64,000 nt of DNA from Corynebacterium sp. SCR221107 (GTDB lineage: Bacteria; Actinomycetota; Actinomycetes; Mycobacteriales; Mycobacteriaceae): positions 1,922,001 through 1,986,000 of the forward strand of contig NZ_CP115670.1 in the NCBI RefSeq assembly GCF_027886475.1. The letters run 5' to 3'. The position numbers were made by a program, and so were the translations under genes. Shown piece by piece: positions 31,517 to 43,044 of this stretch. A model generated the notes under the pieces. It searched no databases, was not told the origin of the DNA, and worked only from the letters and a program-made list of their open reading frames with translations. How positions within the stretch are numbered: the first letter of the stretch is position 1; each line of letters begins with the position of its first letter.

Positions 31517-32671
31517 GTGGCACACAATGCCACTGCGTGCGAACGCGTGTACGTCATCGGGGCCGGGATGGTTGGGCTAGCCACCGCCGTCGATCTCGCC
31601 GCCCACGGACACGCCGTGACCCTTATCGACCCGCACCCCGCCAGTGGTGCCACTTATCACGCGGGCGGCATGCTTGCGCCTGCCGCGGAGGTCGTTTACC
31701 GGCAGGATCCGCTGTTTCCGCTCATGCAGGCAGCAGCTCGGTGCCACGATGAGCTTTTCGACGTCGTCAGCACCCATTCGGCACGACCGCTGGGGCGTCG
31801 TACGGAAGGCACGCTGGTCGTCGCCGCCGACAAGGCCGACGCCGTACACCTTGCAGAATTAGCCGACTATCAATCCGCCCACGGCATGGGCGTTGAACCG
31901 GTGACGGTGCGGCAAGCACGCAAGATGGAAGCAGCGCTTTCCCCCCACATCGCAGGGGCGGTCAGCCTGCCCGGAGACACTCAAGTATTCCCCCGGATGT
32001 ATGCTGAAGCGCTCATCGATGCCTCCTGCAACCTTGGGACCCAATTTGTCGCCGAAGCCGTCTCCCGAGTGACCGACAACGTCATTGAGCTTGCCGACGG
32101 CTCCACCATCGCAGTTGGCGAGCACGATCACGTGGTGCTGTCCAACGGCCTCGGCGCATCGACAGTCACCGGTTGGTTTGGAAACGGCCCGCACCCGCTC
32201 AAGCTGCGCCCAGTGTACGGGGACATCGTGCGGGTCAAAGTGCCGAGATCACTCGACCCGATCATCACGCGAGTGGTGCGAGGATTTGTCGAGGACAGAC
32301 CCGTCTACGTCATCCCGCGCGTCGACGGCACCATCGCCATCGGCGCGACGAGTCGCGAAGACGAGCAGCCCGAAGCCAGCGTCGGCGGGGTATATCAGCT
32401 GCTTCGCGACGCCATCCGCCTGATTCCAGCACTTGAAGAATGCGCTCTGATCGAGGCCACCTGTGGCGCGCGCTCCGGCACCCCCGACGATCTGCCCTAC
32501 CTTGGCTACGTAAGCGAAAAGATCATTGTCTCCACTGGCTATTTCCGGCATGGAATTCTGCTATCAGCACTAGGCGCCCAGGTAACGCGCCAGCTCATTG
32601 GCAATCTACCCCCCACGATTGATATCACCGCCTGCCACCCGCTGCGGCACGCCACGGACTGCCGCCTGTAG
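31517..32671 (+). CDS. thiO: glycine oxidase ThiO
   Basis: FAD enzyme that oxidises glycine to iminoacetate for the thiazole ring. Start GTG 31517 with GAAAGGAATCC upstream; ATG at 31526 is a possible alternative. The FAD-binding VYVIGAGMVGLATAVDL is at the N-terminus, RPVYGDIVRVK lines the substrate side, and TGYFRHGILLSA is the conserved C-terminal FAD/substrate motif. The 384 residues are normal. It is located between thiE and thiS in the operon. Its stop TAG is also part of a repeat. Confidence 0.93.
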   Translation: MAHNATACERVYVIGAGMVGLATAVDLAAHGHAVTLIDPHPASGATYHAGGMLAPAAEVVYRQDPLFPLMQAAARCHDELFDVVSTHSARPLGRRTEGTLVVAADKADAVHLAELADYQSAHGMGVEPVTVRQARKMEAALSPHIAGAVSLPGDTQVFPRMYAEALIDASCNLGTQFVAEAVSRVTDNVIELADGSTIAVGEHDHVVLSNGLGASTVTGWFGNGPHPLKLRPVYGDIVRVKVPRSLDPIITRVVRGFVEDRPVYVIPRVDGTIAIGATSREDEQPEASVGGVYQLLRDAIRLIPALEECALIEATCGARSGTPDDLPYLGYVSEKIIVSTGYFRHGILLSALGAQVTRQLIGNLPPTIDITACHPLRHATDCRL

Positions 32672-32672
32672 A

Positions 32673-32684
32673 CGTCGGGAAGCA
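32673..32684 (+). repeat. CGTCGGGAAGCA repeat joining the thiO stop
   Basis: Preceded by CCTGTAGA, where TAG is the thiO stop (32669-32671). It has G at the variable position, the only such copy. Confidence 0.7.
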
Positions 32685-32702
32685 CAAGATAAGGACAACC
32701 TC

Positions 32703-34689
<1,987 letters not shown>

Positions 34690-34695
34690 TGTCCC

Positions 34696-34719
34696 CCTTG
34701 GTTACCCCCAAGGTTTTTT
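34696..34719 (+). terminator. terminator of the thi operon
   Basis: CCTTGG pairs with CCAAGG around TTACCC, followed by TTTTTT. It ends the riboswitch-controlled operon 7 bp after thiF. Confidence 0.9.
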
Positions 34720-34786
34720 ATTCAATGCTTCAACTGCCTTATGCTGTGCTCCACATCACTCGTTTAAGTATCAAGGAACACCAATA

Positions 34787-35620
34787 ATGTCATCGCCTGC
34801 CCCCGGTTATCTCACACCTGCGCCCAAAAAGATTCGTATCAGCGATCTCCAAAAACTTAAAGGACACCGTCCCTGGGCCATGCTGACTGCTTATGATTAC
34901 GCCAGCGCCAAAGCATTCGACGACGCGGGTATCGAATGTTTGCTCGTTGGCGACTCTGCTGCCAACGTCGTACTCGGTTACGAAACCACCACCAGCATCA
35001 CCGTAGAGGAAATGGCTATGCTCGGCGCCGCTGTCGTACGCGGAGCTGAACATGCTCTCGTTATTATCGACATGCCCTTCGGCACCTACGAAGCATCGGA
35101 TGAGCAAGCAGTTACAACCGCCACGACTTTGCTTCGCAAGACTGGCGCCCACATGGTCAAGCTCGAGGGAGGGGCACGCATCGCGTCTCGTATCTCCGCG
35201 CTGAAGGATGCTGGCCTGGCTGTGTGTGCGCACGTGGGATTCACGCCTCAATCCGTCAATAATCTCGGTGGATTTAGGGTTCAAGGACGCGATGACTCCG
35301 CTCAGGTACTTCGCGATGACGTCGCTGCCGTGGTCGCTTCTGGCGCAGACATGGTCGTTTTCGAAATGGTACCCGCCGCACTCGCCGCTGAAGTCACGAC
35401 GAATTGCCCGATACCTACCGTAGGAATCGGGGCGGGCGCGGGAACTGACGCGCAAGTATTAGTGTGGCACGATATGGCTGCGATGTACCCTCAGGGTCAT
35501 CGTCCGAAGTTTGTCGAGACGTTTGGCGATGTTGGGGTGGAATTACGCCAGGCTGCACAACGCTATCGGAAGGCAGTCGAGGAGGGGACCTTCCCTTCTG
35601 CACAGCACAGCTTTGCCTAG
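34787..35620 (+). CDS. panB: 3-methyl-2-oxobutanoate hydroxymethyltransferase
   Basis: Makes ketopantoate for pantothenate and coenzyme A. The 277 residues include LLVGDSAANVVLGYETT (metal-binding Asp), IIDMPFGTYE, VKLEGGARIASRI, GHRPKFVETFGDV. The panC gene, its usual partner downstream, is 1.6 kb away on the other strand with an HNH nuclease gene between. panB has its own short leader after the thi terminator. Confidence 0.95.
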   Translation: MSSPAPGYLTPAPKKIRISDLQKLKGHRPWAMLTAYDYASAKAFDDAGIECLLVGDSAANVVLGYETTTSITVEEMAMLGAAVVRGAEHALVIIDMPFGTYEASDEQAVTTATTLLRKTGAHMVKLEGGARIASRISALKDAGLAVCAHVGFTPQSVNNLGGFRVQGRDDSAQVLRDDVAAVVASGADMVVFEMVPAALAAEVTTNCPIPTVGIGAGAGTDAQVLVWHDMAAMYPQGHRPKFVETFGDVGVELRQAAQRYRKAVEEGTFPSAQHSFA

Positions 35621-35705
35621 TAATTGCTATCATCCCCAAGTAAACAGCACACGCTCGACAAGGAGGGGGCGCTGTTTCATGGCCAGGTGCCGTCAGCTGC
35701 GTTGT

Positions 35706-36959
35706 TTAGGCTGCTGCTCGTTGAGATGATGGGTTTTCGCCAGCATTCTGGCGGCGCTTGGTCCTTTTTCCTGCGGCGCGGGCTGCCGCCTTCGCTTTGC
35801 GGGCTTTCAGGCCAGCATAGGTTGGGCGTGTGGGGATTTTTTGTGTGGGAGAAATGGCCGTGGCCTCCGCCATCATGATCTCAGCCCAAGGGCCTTTGGG
35901 AAGGGTACGCTCGATGGTGCCGTCGGGCAGTGTCCAGGTGTCGATTCCGTTAGGCGCCATGCTGACTTCAAATACGCCGTTGGTTTTCTGGTCATGGCAG
36001 TGCGGGCAGAGGGCATGAAGGTTATCTAGACTTGTCGTTCCTCCCTTGCTAAAAGGAATAACATGGTCGATTTGGCAACAGTCGATGCTTGCAGTGCAGC
36101 CCGGCGCTCGACATCCTCCGTCGCGGGCTTTGACAAGCTCGCGAAGCTTTTTAGGGATGCGGTATTTTCTGGCCGCATGCCAGTTGCCGGTGAAGCTTGC
36201 TGGGTTGAGCATGGATAGGTCGGCAAGCTCGACGCCAGCAAGTTCCTCGGGGCGCAGCCAGCCGACGCCACGCAGGTAGACTTTGCCGGTGACGTCGAGA
36301 TAAAGGTTCAGCGTCGCCTGGGTTCCTGCCGTTTGCTTTCCGACGATCAACGCCAAAGCCTCTCCCAATTCGCAACCGTGCTCCTTCTTAATCTCCTCGA
36401 TCACCGCGATGAGCTTTGCACCTTGAACACGATCAACTGCAAAGGAGAAGCAGTAGTCATTGTTTTCATCGATGCGGGCCGACCCGCGCGGGGTGGCGGG
36501 TTTCGACTTTTCCGCCCTAATGTTATGTCTGTCCAAAATATTGCCAATACGCTGGGAAAAAGCGGCTGGCAAGATGAGCTCTTGACTGGCAAGACCAGGG
36601 GTGATGATTGCGGCGATGTCATCGTCGATAAGCGAAAGCACATCGCTATCGGTAACCTGCTTCAGGCGCCTGCCCAAGGCCGCAATTCGTGGTTCGTCCA
36701 ACACGAGCGCCTCGCGGGCAGCCGCAAGAGTCGCAGGCAGTTGGCACAACATAACCAGGCCTTGCACCAAATAGCGCACCGTGTCTCGCTTTTGGGACAA
36801 GGCCTGGGCCAACCCAATGGTGATTTTCTCCACGGTTTCGCCACTGCGCCACCGTTGTGCCACGGCAGGAAGCAAATCTTCCAGAATCCGAAGATTCGTA
36901 TTTCGGCGAAACCTCGCCTCTGCGGAGTCATCACTGGTGATGCGAAAACCGATGTTCAT
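35706..36959 (-). CDS. DUF222/HNH endonuclease (13E12-type)
   Basis: A 417-residue protein with an N-terminal helical DUF222 domain and a C-terminal HNH nuclease domain: CRAPGCTASIDCCQIDHVIPFSKGGTTSLDNLHALCPHCHDQKT contains the C-x4-C and C-x2-C zinc pairs and the active HNH residues (described here over residues ~290-330). A C-terminal basic tail (KAKAAARAAGKRTKRRQN) follows. Family members are multi-copy in mycobacteria and corynebacteria and have been linked to mobile elements. This copy separates panB and panC. A repeat copy at 36334-36345 is read VGKQ. Full-length, no frameshift; possible decoy or homing-like activity is only a guess. Confidence 0.85.
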   Translation of the reverse strand: MNIGFRITSDDSAEARFRRNTNLRILEDLLPAVAQRWRSGETVEKITIGLAQALSQKRDTVRYLVQGLVMLCQLPATLAAAREALVLDEPRIAALGRRLKQVTDSDVLSLIDDDIAAIITPGLASQELILPAAFSQRIGNILDRHNIRAEKSKPATPRGSARIDENNDYCFSFAVDRVQGAKLIAVIEEIKKEHGCELGEALALIVGKQTAGTQATLNLYLDVTGKVYLRGVGWLRPEELAGVELADLSMLNPASFTGNWHAARKYRIPKKLRELVKARDGGCRAPGCTASIDCCQIDHVIPFSKGGTTSLDNLHALCPHCHDQKTNGVFEVSMAPNGIDTWTLPDGTIERTLPKGPWAEIMMAEATAISPTQKIPTRPTYAGLKARKAKAAARAAGKRTKRRQNAGENPSSQRAAA

Positions 36960-37075
36960 GCTGCAGCTACCTTTCTGCTGACTGACGTTGAAACCCGTGA
37001 AAATAGTTGGTTTTTCAGGCAGGCTAAGCGAAAGGATTTTTCTTGTCCACCACCGTCAATCCGAAAGCGGGAAAT

Positions 37076-37113
37076 CTGTGGATAACTTCAATGGGCGGGA
37101 AAGTTATCCACAG
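37076..37113. repeat. inverted pair of DnaA-box-like sequences, second copy
   Basis: CTGTGGATAACTT (37076-37088) and AAGTTATCCACAG (37101-37113) are perfect inverted copies around a 12-bp spacer. The arms are the same as at 25704-25740 but one base longer. It lies upstream of the HNH gene and after panC's end. Confidence 0.75.
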
Positions 37114-37186
37114 CCAGAACCATCCCGGTGGGGTGATTAACACGCAAGATGCAGTTGTCAGGTAGGATGGCGACTTTCAACTTCGA

Positions 37187-38059
37187 TCAGGAAAGCTCGA
37201 CCGCGCAGTTGTCAATCAAGCGCGTGTTCCCAACGCGAGCAGCCACCAAAAGTCGGTTCTCCCCCACGGTTGGCTGCCCCAGGTCAGCGCTGCGCAACTC
37301 GAGGTAGTCCAGATCGATGTCTGGCTGCGCATCGATGACGGCGCGCGCTGCAGCGACAACGCGGCCGGCGTCGGCAAGCTGCACCCCGGAAAGCGCTGCC
37401 CCGGCGCGCAAGGACGCAGACAAGGCAGCGGCAAGGTCAGCCTGATCGGGCGTGAGATAGGCGTTGCGCGAGGACTTCGCGAGCCCTGAGGCTTCACGAA
37501 CGATAGGCGCACCGATGATCACGATGTCGAGGTTGTTGTCTTCCACCATCTGCCTGATGATCAACAGTTGCTGATAGTCCTTTTCCCCGAACACCGCGTG
37601 GGTGGCCTTGGTGATGTTAAACAGCTTGTTGACCACGGTCAGGACGCCGGCGAAGTGCGTCGGGCGTGTTTTACCCTCCAAGATGGCTCCGACAGGGCCT
37701 GGTTGGACGACGGTGCGCGGTCCGGCCGGATACATCGTGGCGGCGTTGGGAGCAAAGACGAAGTCGGCTCCGACCTCCGCAAGCTTTTCCACGTCCGCGG
37801 CCAGAGTGCGTGGATAAGCGTCAAGGTCTTCGCCGGCGGCAAATTGCAGCGGATTGACAAAGATGCTGACGACGACCACGGCGCCGTCGACGGCTTGCGC
37901 CCGCTTGACCAACGACAGATGCCCGTCGTGAAGCGCACCCATGGTGGGAACCAGGACCACGGGACGCATGCGGTGGTTACTCGCCTCAACGAGTGCTGCG
38001 CGGAGCTCACCAACAGTGGTCAGGACGGTGGGTGTCGTAGAAGGAGTTTTATTCGTCAT
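37187..38059 (-). CDS. panC: pantothenate synthetase
   Basis: Condenses pantoate and beta-alanine with ATP. The start [15 protein letters not shown] gives 290 residues; the frame opens 16 codons earlier without family signal. Motifs: [14 protein letters not shown] (HxGH), [28 protein letters not shown] with the KMSKS-like region, SSRNAYL. A repeat copy at 37369-37380 reads as Leu-Ala-Asp-Ala. It is 59 bp from tex, and on the opposite strand to panB. Confidence 0.93.
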   Translation of the reverse strand: MTNKTPSTTPTVLTTVGELRAALVEASNHRMRPVVLVPTMGALHDGHLSLVKRAQAVDGAVVVVSIFVNPLQFAAGEDLDAYPRTLAADVEKLAEVGADFVFAPNAATMYPAGPRTVVQPGPVGAILEGKTRPTHFAGVLTVVNKLFNITKATHAVFGEKDYQQLLIIRQMVEDNNLDIVIIGAPIVREASGLAKSSRNAYLTPDQADLAAALSASLRAGAALSGVQLADAGRVVAAARAVIDAQPDIDLDYLELRSADLGQPTVGENRLLVAARVGNTRLIDNCAVELS

Positions 38060-38118
38060 TCCTGTGATATTAGGGCCCCACCGCCCGCAGCTTGTAACCG
38101 CTGCCACATGAGGGGGTG

Positions 38119-40446
38119 TTACCGCCCAAAACCGGCTTTCTTGAGGGCGTCGGCAAGCGAACCACTGCCGCCTACACTGTCTCGGCTGGTGCGGCGCGCC
38201 CGACCGTTGCCAGTCTGTCCGCCACCGTGCTCACCGCGCTGCTTGTTTCCTCGCTGCTGGCCGTTTCCAACATTCTTGCGTGCCGACGGCGCGCCGGGCT
38301 CGTCGCCTAAGCGCATTGAAAGCCCAATACGCTTCCTTTCGACGTCGACATCCATCACTTTGACCTTGACCACCTGGCCGGATCGGACGACGCTGTGGGG
38401 GTCGGCGACGTACCCGTCGGAAAGCGCTGAGACGTGAACGAGCCCATCCTGGTGCACTCCCACATCGACAAATGCGCCGAAGGCAGCGACATTGGTCACC
38501 GTACCCTCGAGGATCATGCCGGGTTTGAGATCGGAGACCTTTTCGACGCCGTCTTTGAAAGTTGCGGTTGAAAATTCTGGGCGTGGGTCGCGACCTGGCT
38601 TTTCAAGTTCCCCGATGATGTCCTTGACGGTCGGCACGCCGAAGGTGCCGTCAGCGAAGTCGGAGGGCTGCAGCTTACTCAAGACCGCTGTGTTTCCAAT
38701 CAACGAATTAAAGTCCTTGCCTGTCTGCGTGGCGATGCGACGAGCGACTGAATACGCCTCCGGATGCACAGCAGAAGCATCGAGAGGATCATCGCCTCCG
38801 TTGATGCGCAAAAAACCCGCACACTGTTCGAAGGCCTTAGGTCCCAGACGAGGGACCTTCAGCAGCTGTTTGCGGGTGGCAAAGCTGCCGTGTTCGTCTC
38901 GGTATTCCACGATGTTTTCGGCGATGGTCGGGGTAATGCCTGCAACCCTGGTAAGCAAAGGCACCGAGGCTGTGTTCAAGTCGACGCCGACCGCGTTGAC
39001 GGCGTCTTCGACCACCGCGTCCAAGGTGCGTGCCAATTTGGTCTGATTCACGTCGTGCTGATATTGGCCGACGCCGATGGACTTCGGATCGATCTTGACC
39101 AACTCGGCCAATGGGTCTTGCAGACGCCGTGCGATAGAGACTGCACCTCGCAGGGAGACATCCATATCTGGGAACTCACGCGCAGCGAGCTCGCTGGCGG
39201 AATAGACGGAGGCGCCCGACTCGGACACGACCACCGGCGTCGGGCGTGTGCCACCGGCCTGCTTGATGAGGTCGGCGACCTCACGCGCAAGCTTCTCCGT
39301 CTCGCGGCTGGCAGTACCGTTACCGATTGCCATGAGATCGACATGGTGGGTAGCACACGCCGTGGCAAGCGCCTGCACCGCCTGCGACCACTGGTTTTGG
39401 GGCTGATGTGGATAAACAATCAAGGTGTCGAGCACCTTGCCGGTGCCGTCAACGACGGCGCACTTGACGCCGTTGCGATAGCCCGGATCTAGCCCGATGG
39501 TGGCGCGTTGGCCGGCCGGTGCCGCTAGCAGCACGTCTTTAAGATTGCGGGCGAAGACGTCCAAAGCTCCTTCTTCGGCGCGTTCTTTCAGGCGCATGCG
39601 AACATCGAGACCAGAAGAAATCGACAGTTTGGTGCGCCACCCCCAGCGCACGGCGTCGGCAAGCCAGGGCGAGCTCGACGTGTCTAGGTCGAAGCGGGTA
39701 GCTATTGCGTGCTCGTAGATGGTCTCGTCACCTGCATCGAGATCGAGGTGTAAGACCCCCTCGGATTCGCCGCGCAACAAGGCAAGGATGCGGTGGCTCG
39801 GCAGCGTGGTAAAGGGTTCGCTGAACTCGAAATAATCTTTGAATTTCGCACCTTCGCGTTCTTTTCCTTCTACGACGCGCGCCCCCATGCTGCCAGTTTC
39901 AAACATGGTTTCGCGAATTTCACCGACGAGGTCAGCGTCGAGCGCGAAGCGGTCGATGAGGATGGCGCGCGCTCCATCGAGGACTTTTTTCGTATCTTCG
40001 AAGCCCTCTTTTTCGTAGCCGGCAGCAAGTTCGGTTGGATTGGCGCTGGGGTTGGAGATGAGGGCGTCGAGAAGCGGTTCGAGACCTGCCTCGCGTGCGA
40101 TGTCCGCCTTGGTCTTGCGACGCTTTTTGTACGGGAGGTAGAGGTCTTCGAGACGTGCTTTGGTGTCGCAGCCTTCAATGAGCGCGCGGAGGGTGACGGT
40201 GAGCTTGCCTTGCTCCTCGATGGCGGCGAGGATGGTCTGCTTCCGCTCGGCTAACTCGGTGAGATAGGTAGCTCGCTCCTCGATGGTGCGCAGCGCGGTG
40301 TCATCGAGGCCGCCGGTTGCTTCCTTGCGGTAGCGGGCGATAAACGGGACAGTGTTGCCTTCTTCGAGAAGCTGAAGCGCGGCTGCCACCTGTGATTCTT
40401 TGACCGATGTTTCCGAAGCGATAGTTCGAGCAATCATTCGGTGCAT
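38119..40446 (-). CDS. tex: Tex-family S1 RNA-binding protein
   Basis: Transcription-related RNA-binding protein (Tex/YhgF); role not settled. The 775 residues show the Tex N-terminal helical part ([39 protein letters not shown]), a YqgF/RNase H-like middle ([18 protein letters not shown]), a helix-hairpin-helix region, and a C-terminal S1 domain ([35 protein letters not shown]), followed by a basic Gly/Arg-rich tail. Three repeat copies (38148, 38415, 39654) lie inside and read LAD, LSD, LAD. The ATG at 40437 could be the true start. Confidence 0.92.
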   Translation of the reverse strand: MHRMIARTIASETSVKESQVAAALQLLEEGNTVPFIARYRKEATGGLDDTALRTIEERATYLTELAERKQTILAAIEEQGKLTVTLRALIEGCDTKARLEDLYLPYKKRRKTKADIAREAGLEPLLDALISNPSANPTELAAGYEKEGFEDTKKVLDGARAILIDRFALDADLVGEIRETMFETGSMGARVVEGKEREGAKFKDYFEFSEPFTTLPSHRILALLRGESEGVLHLDLDAGDETIYEHAIATRFDLDTSSSPWLADAVRWGWRTKLSISSGLDVRMRLKERAEEGALDVFARNLKDVLLAAPAGQRATIGLDPGYRNGVKCAVVDGTGKVLDTLIVYPHQPQNQWSQAVQALATACATHHVDLMAIGNGTASRETEKLAREVADLIKQAGGTRPTPVVVSESGASVYSASELAAREFPDMDVSLRGAVSIARRLQDPLAELVKIDPKSIGVGQYQHDVNQTKLARTLDAVVEDAVNAVGVDLNTASVPLLTRVAGITPTIAENIVEYRDEHGSFATRKQLLKVPRLGPKAFEQCAGFLRINGGDDPLDASAVHPEAYSVARRIATQTGKDFNSLIGNTAVLSKLQPSDFADGTFGVPTVKDIIGELEKPGRDPRPEFSTATFKDGVEKVSDLKPGMILEGTVTNVAAFGAFVDVGVHQDGLVHVSALSDGYVADPHSVVRSGQVVKVKVMDVDVERKRIGLSMRLGDEPGAPSARKNVGNGQQRGNKQRGEHGGGQTGNGRARRTSRDSVGGSGSLADALKKAGFGR

Positions 40447-40451
40447 TTTAC

Positions 40452-40463
40452 TGCTTGCCGACG
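40452..40463 (-). repeat. TGCTTGCCGACG repeat, just before tex start
   Basis: Its edge lies 5 bp upstream of the tex ATG at 40446, where a Shine-Dalgarno sequence would be expected; another reason to suspect the ATG at 40437. Confidence 0.75.
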
Positions 40464-40500
40464 CCCTCCTGTCCCCACCACGCCAAGGCTGCGTCCGAAG

Positions 40501-40869
40501 TTAAGGTTGCTGCCAGGCACAGGCAGCGGCGCCGCCGGGCTCGGTGGCGCCTTCCAGGGAAGTGCCATACCAGTAAGTACCGGGCGGCAATGCGGAAATG
40601 ACGGCCTTGGTGGCGTCGGCAAGCGAAAGTGCGGACCGGCCGTTGATGACAACCCTGTGTAACTGCTCGGCGATCGGTGGGCGGCCTTCATATTGGGAGA
40701 ACTGATTGACCAGCATGTTGTCCGGCTCGCAGGTCAGGTCGATGATGTCGGCGTGAATGGTGCGCACGAGGTAGCCTGCCGAAGCAAGCGTCGCCGGCAT
40801 GGTGTTTGACGCGCGGCTCCACTCCGCTGCGGTGAGCAAGACGTTGAGGTCGGTGGAAATCTCACGCAT
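40501..40869 (-). CDS. hypothetical protein, 122 residues, overlaps trmD end
   Basis: Starts at ATG 40869 overlapping the trmD stop by 8 bp, so co-translation is likely. The product is soluble, starts MREISTDLNVLLTAAEWSR and ends with Gly/Ala-rich CAWQQP; it includes LVNQFSQYEGRPPIAEQLHRVVINGRS. A repeat copy at 40614-40625 reads as Leu-Ala-Asp-Ala in SLADATKAV. I do not recognise the family; codon use looks like its neighbours, so I regard it as real. Confidence 0.6.
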   Translation of the reverse strand: MREISTDLNVLLTAAEWSRASNTMPATLASAGYLVRTIHADIIDLTCEPDNMLVNQFSQYEGRPPIAEQLHRVVINGRSALSLADATKAVISALPPGTYWYGTSLEGATEPGGAAACAWQQP

Positions 40870-41731
40870 TGGTGTCTCCTTCGAGTACCGCGCGATCGTT
40901 TGAGTCGAGTTGGACGCGCTCGAGCAACTCAGGTCGGACGGCGTTGGTCTTGCGCAAGGCCTGATCGCGACGCCAGCGCTCGATCCGCGCATGGTTTCCC
41001 GAGAACAACACCTCCGGCACGTCCAGCCCTCGCCACGAGCGTGGCTTCGTGTAGCTGGGGCCTTCGAGCAGCCCGTTGGAGAAGCTGTCATCCTCGTGGC
41101 TGTGACTATTGCCGAGCACGCCGGGGATGAGCCTGATAACTGCCTCCGCGATCACCAATACCGCTACTTCCCCTCCGATGAGCACGTAGTCGCCGATCGA
41201 TACTTCCCTGACTCGGTAGCGGTTGCGGGCGTCTTGCACCACTCTGTCATCGATGCCTTCGTAGCGACCACAGGCAAACGCGATATGGTCTTCGTTCGAC
41301 CACGTACGCGCATCGGTCTGCGTGAAAGGCGTGCCGGCGGGGGTGGGCACGATCAGCAACGGCCACGTGGGGTCTTCCCCATCGCGCACATCACGCCCGG
41401 CGTAGCCATCAAAGTCCGCGCCGACGAGGTCGTCATGACGCGGGGCGTTGCGGTGTTTTTCGGCGGACTGCAGCGACGCGGTTGCAGCGACCGGCCCCGT
41501 GCCCGCTGCGACGTCGTCAAGCGCTGGCCCCCACACATCCGGTTTCATCACCATGCCGGGCCCACCGCCATAGGGGGAATCGTCGACGGCTTGGTGGACG
41601 CCGGTGGCCCACTGACGCAGGTCGTGCACGCCGACGTCGATGATCCCTTTCTCGATGGCCTTACCCAAAAGGGCATGCCGCAGCGGGTCAAGGTATTCGG
41701 GAAAGATCGTAACGACATCGAGTCGTAGCAT
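40862..41731 (-). CDS. trmD: tRNA (guanine-N1)-methyltransferase
   Basis: Methylates G37 of tRNAs with a trefoil-knot SPOUT fold. The start MLRLDVVTIFPEYLDPLRHALLGK follows MLRRACIYSIRCTRRQPA, which belongs to untranslated upstream sequence; giving 289 residues. VDDSPYGGGPGMVMKPDVWG and ACGRYEGIDDRV with VREVSIGDYVLIGGEVAVLV form the SAM site and knot. Part of the rimM-trmD order after rpsP, typical of bacteria. A 50-residue insertion follows the GPGMVMKP motif, as in other actinobacteria. Confidence 0.95.
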   Translation of the reverse strand: MLRLDVVTIFPEYLDPLRHALLGKAIEKGIIDVGVHDLRQWATGVHQAVDDSPYGGGPGMVMKPDVWGPALDDVAAGTGPVAATASLQSAEKHRNAPRHDDLVGADFDGYAGRDVRDGEDPTWPLLIVPTPAGTPFTQTDARTWSNEDHIAFACGRYEGIDDRVVQDARNRYRVREVSIGDYVLIGGEVAVLVIAEAVIRLIPGVLGNSHSHEDDSFSNGLLEGPSYTKPRSWRGLDVPEVLFSGNHARIERWRRDQALRKTNAVRPELLERVQLDSNDRAVLEGDTNA

Positions 41732-41822
41732 GGCGGGTTGTCTCCTTGTGCAGCGAATTGAATAAATGCACGCCCTCCTCAACACATGTGCGAGCCCCAG
41801 GGACGTGCTTGCCGAGGTTCGG

Positions 41823-42326
41823 CTAGAGGTCTAGCAAGCCATCCGGCGGGGTGATCGTGCAGGTGCCGGCATCGAGGTCAACCTCGGGGACAATCTCGTG
41901 GACGAAAGGCACAAGCGCTTGCTTTCCACCGCAAAGCTCCACCTCGAGGATTTCGCCTGCCGGACCGTGCATGACCCCGGTGACGGTGCCAATGATGTCT
42001 CCGTCGAGCATCACCTTCAGCCCCTCGAGTTCGTAGTCGTAGAAGCCCTCTTCGCCCTCATCGCTTTCTAGTGGTGGGGCGAAAAACTTCGTGCCGCGTA
42101 AGGTGTCGGCCGCGGTGCGGTCGGGGATCTCTTCAAATTTGATCAAAAGGCGTCCTTGGTGGGCACGCACCGTTTGGATGGTCAGTTGGTGTTCCTTTTT
42201 GCCTTGGTTACCGTACAGAATCTCGCCGACTGCGTATCGAATCTCCGGCTCATCGGTGGTGACTTCTACCGCGACTTCCCCTTTGATGCCGTGGGATTTC
42301 ACCACCCGTCCAATCATTAATTCCAT
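41823..42326 (-). CDS. rimM: 16S rRNA-processing protein RimM
   Basis: 30S maturation factor that binds S19. A 167-residue protein with the RimM N-domain (MELMIGRVVKSHGIKGEVAVE, with the GRVVKxHGIKGEV motif) and a C-terminal PRC-barrel (YDYELEGLKVMLDGDIIGTV). Lies 91 bp upstream of trmD on the same strand and is likely cotranscribed. Confidence 0.94.
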   Translation of the reverse strand: MELMIGRVVKSHGIKGEVAVEVTTDEPEIRYAVGEILYGNQGKKEHQLTIQTVRAHQGRLLIKFEEIPDRTAADTLRGTKFFAPPLESDEGEEGFYDYELEGLKVMLDGDIIGTVTGVMHGPAGEILEVELCGGKQALVPFVHEIVPEVDLDAGTCTITPPDGLLDL

Positions 42327-42389
42327 GGGCTAAACCTTACCGTGCGCGCTGACGACTCCCGGGGTTGCACAGCGCAAGTCCTTGACTTT

Positions 42390-42401
42390 TGCTTGCCGAC
42401 G
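42390..42401 (-). repeat. TGCTTGCCGACG repeat between rimM and cupin
   Basis: Preceded by ACTTT and followed by CCCACC. It lies 64 bp upstream of rimM. Confidence 0.75.
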
Positions 42402-42538
42402 CCCACCGCGCCCGTACGGCGAAGCGCCTTTCATGCCAGCGCGCTCGCCTTCGGTGCACCAAGATCGCGCCATGCCGCGTGTGATATGGAAGTCTAGGTA
42501 CAAGATTGTCGCCACACTTTCATCGAAAGGATCTTTCC

Positions 42539-42982
42539 ATGAGTCAACAACCTCTAGGGCTTCCCACCAACACCCCCAGCACCTTCGGACAACCCAGCGT
42601 TCGAGCAGACTCCCCTGATGGTCAAATGACAGTTATCAAAACTGCCACCGCAGCCCCCGTGCCTCAGCCAGACAAGTCTCGCCCGTCGGCTGTGCGCTAT
42701 CTCCAGGGCGACGGTGCCAACGTGATCCTGTTTACCTTCACTCCGGGGCAAGCCCTCAAGGAGCATAAGGCTGCGCACCCCATCACCGTCGAGTGCGTCA
42801 AGGGAGCGTTGCAATTTGGATGCCAAGGCCAAGAGGTCCATCTCACGCCTGGCACAGTGGTCCACCTGACCGCCTATGTTGCCCACGAGGTGGTCTGCGC
42901 CCCGCAGCTTTCTGGGGTTGAGGACACTAACGTCTTGCTGCTTACGATGCTCACTGGCGAAAAGCACAGCGGTGAGAAATAA
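42539..42982 (+). CDS. cupin-domain protein
   Basis: Start ATG 42539 with GAAAGGATC before it. The 147 residues have a disordered Pro/Ser/Thr start (SQQPLGLPTNTPSTFGQP), then a single cupin barrel: FTPGQALKEHKAAHPITVECVKGALQFGC holds the first motif (two His, Glu), and PGTVVHLTAYVAHEVVCA the second (His). Function unknown; small cupins of this sort may be sensors or isomerases. Convergent with rpsP across a bidirectional terminator. Confidence 0.8.
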   Translation: MSQQPLGLPTNTPSTFGQPSVRADSPDGQMTVIKTATAAPVPQPDKSRPSAVRYLQGDGANVILFTFTPGQALKEHKAAHPITVECVKGALQFGCQGQEVHLTPGTVVHLTAYVAHEVVCAPQLSGVEDTNVLLLTMLTGEKHSGEK

Positions 42983-42987
42983 CAAAG

Positions 42988-43023
42988 GCGGGCGAAGCGA
43001 TCGCGATGATCGACTTCGCCCGC
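42988..43023. terminator. bidirectional hairpin cupin gene / rpsP
   Basis: GCGGGCGAAG pairs with CTTCGCCCGC and an inner CGATC/GATCG continues the stem. Confidence 0.85.
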
Positions 43024-43044
43024 GTGAGGTGTCGCGACGAGTAT

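Noticed and set aside
41807..41818. Near-match TGCTTGCCGAGG to the repeat
   Set aside because: One core base differs, so it was not counted; 28961-28972 (TGTCGGTAAGCG), 56812-56823 and the GCCTTGCCGACG near 51394 were also left out.
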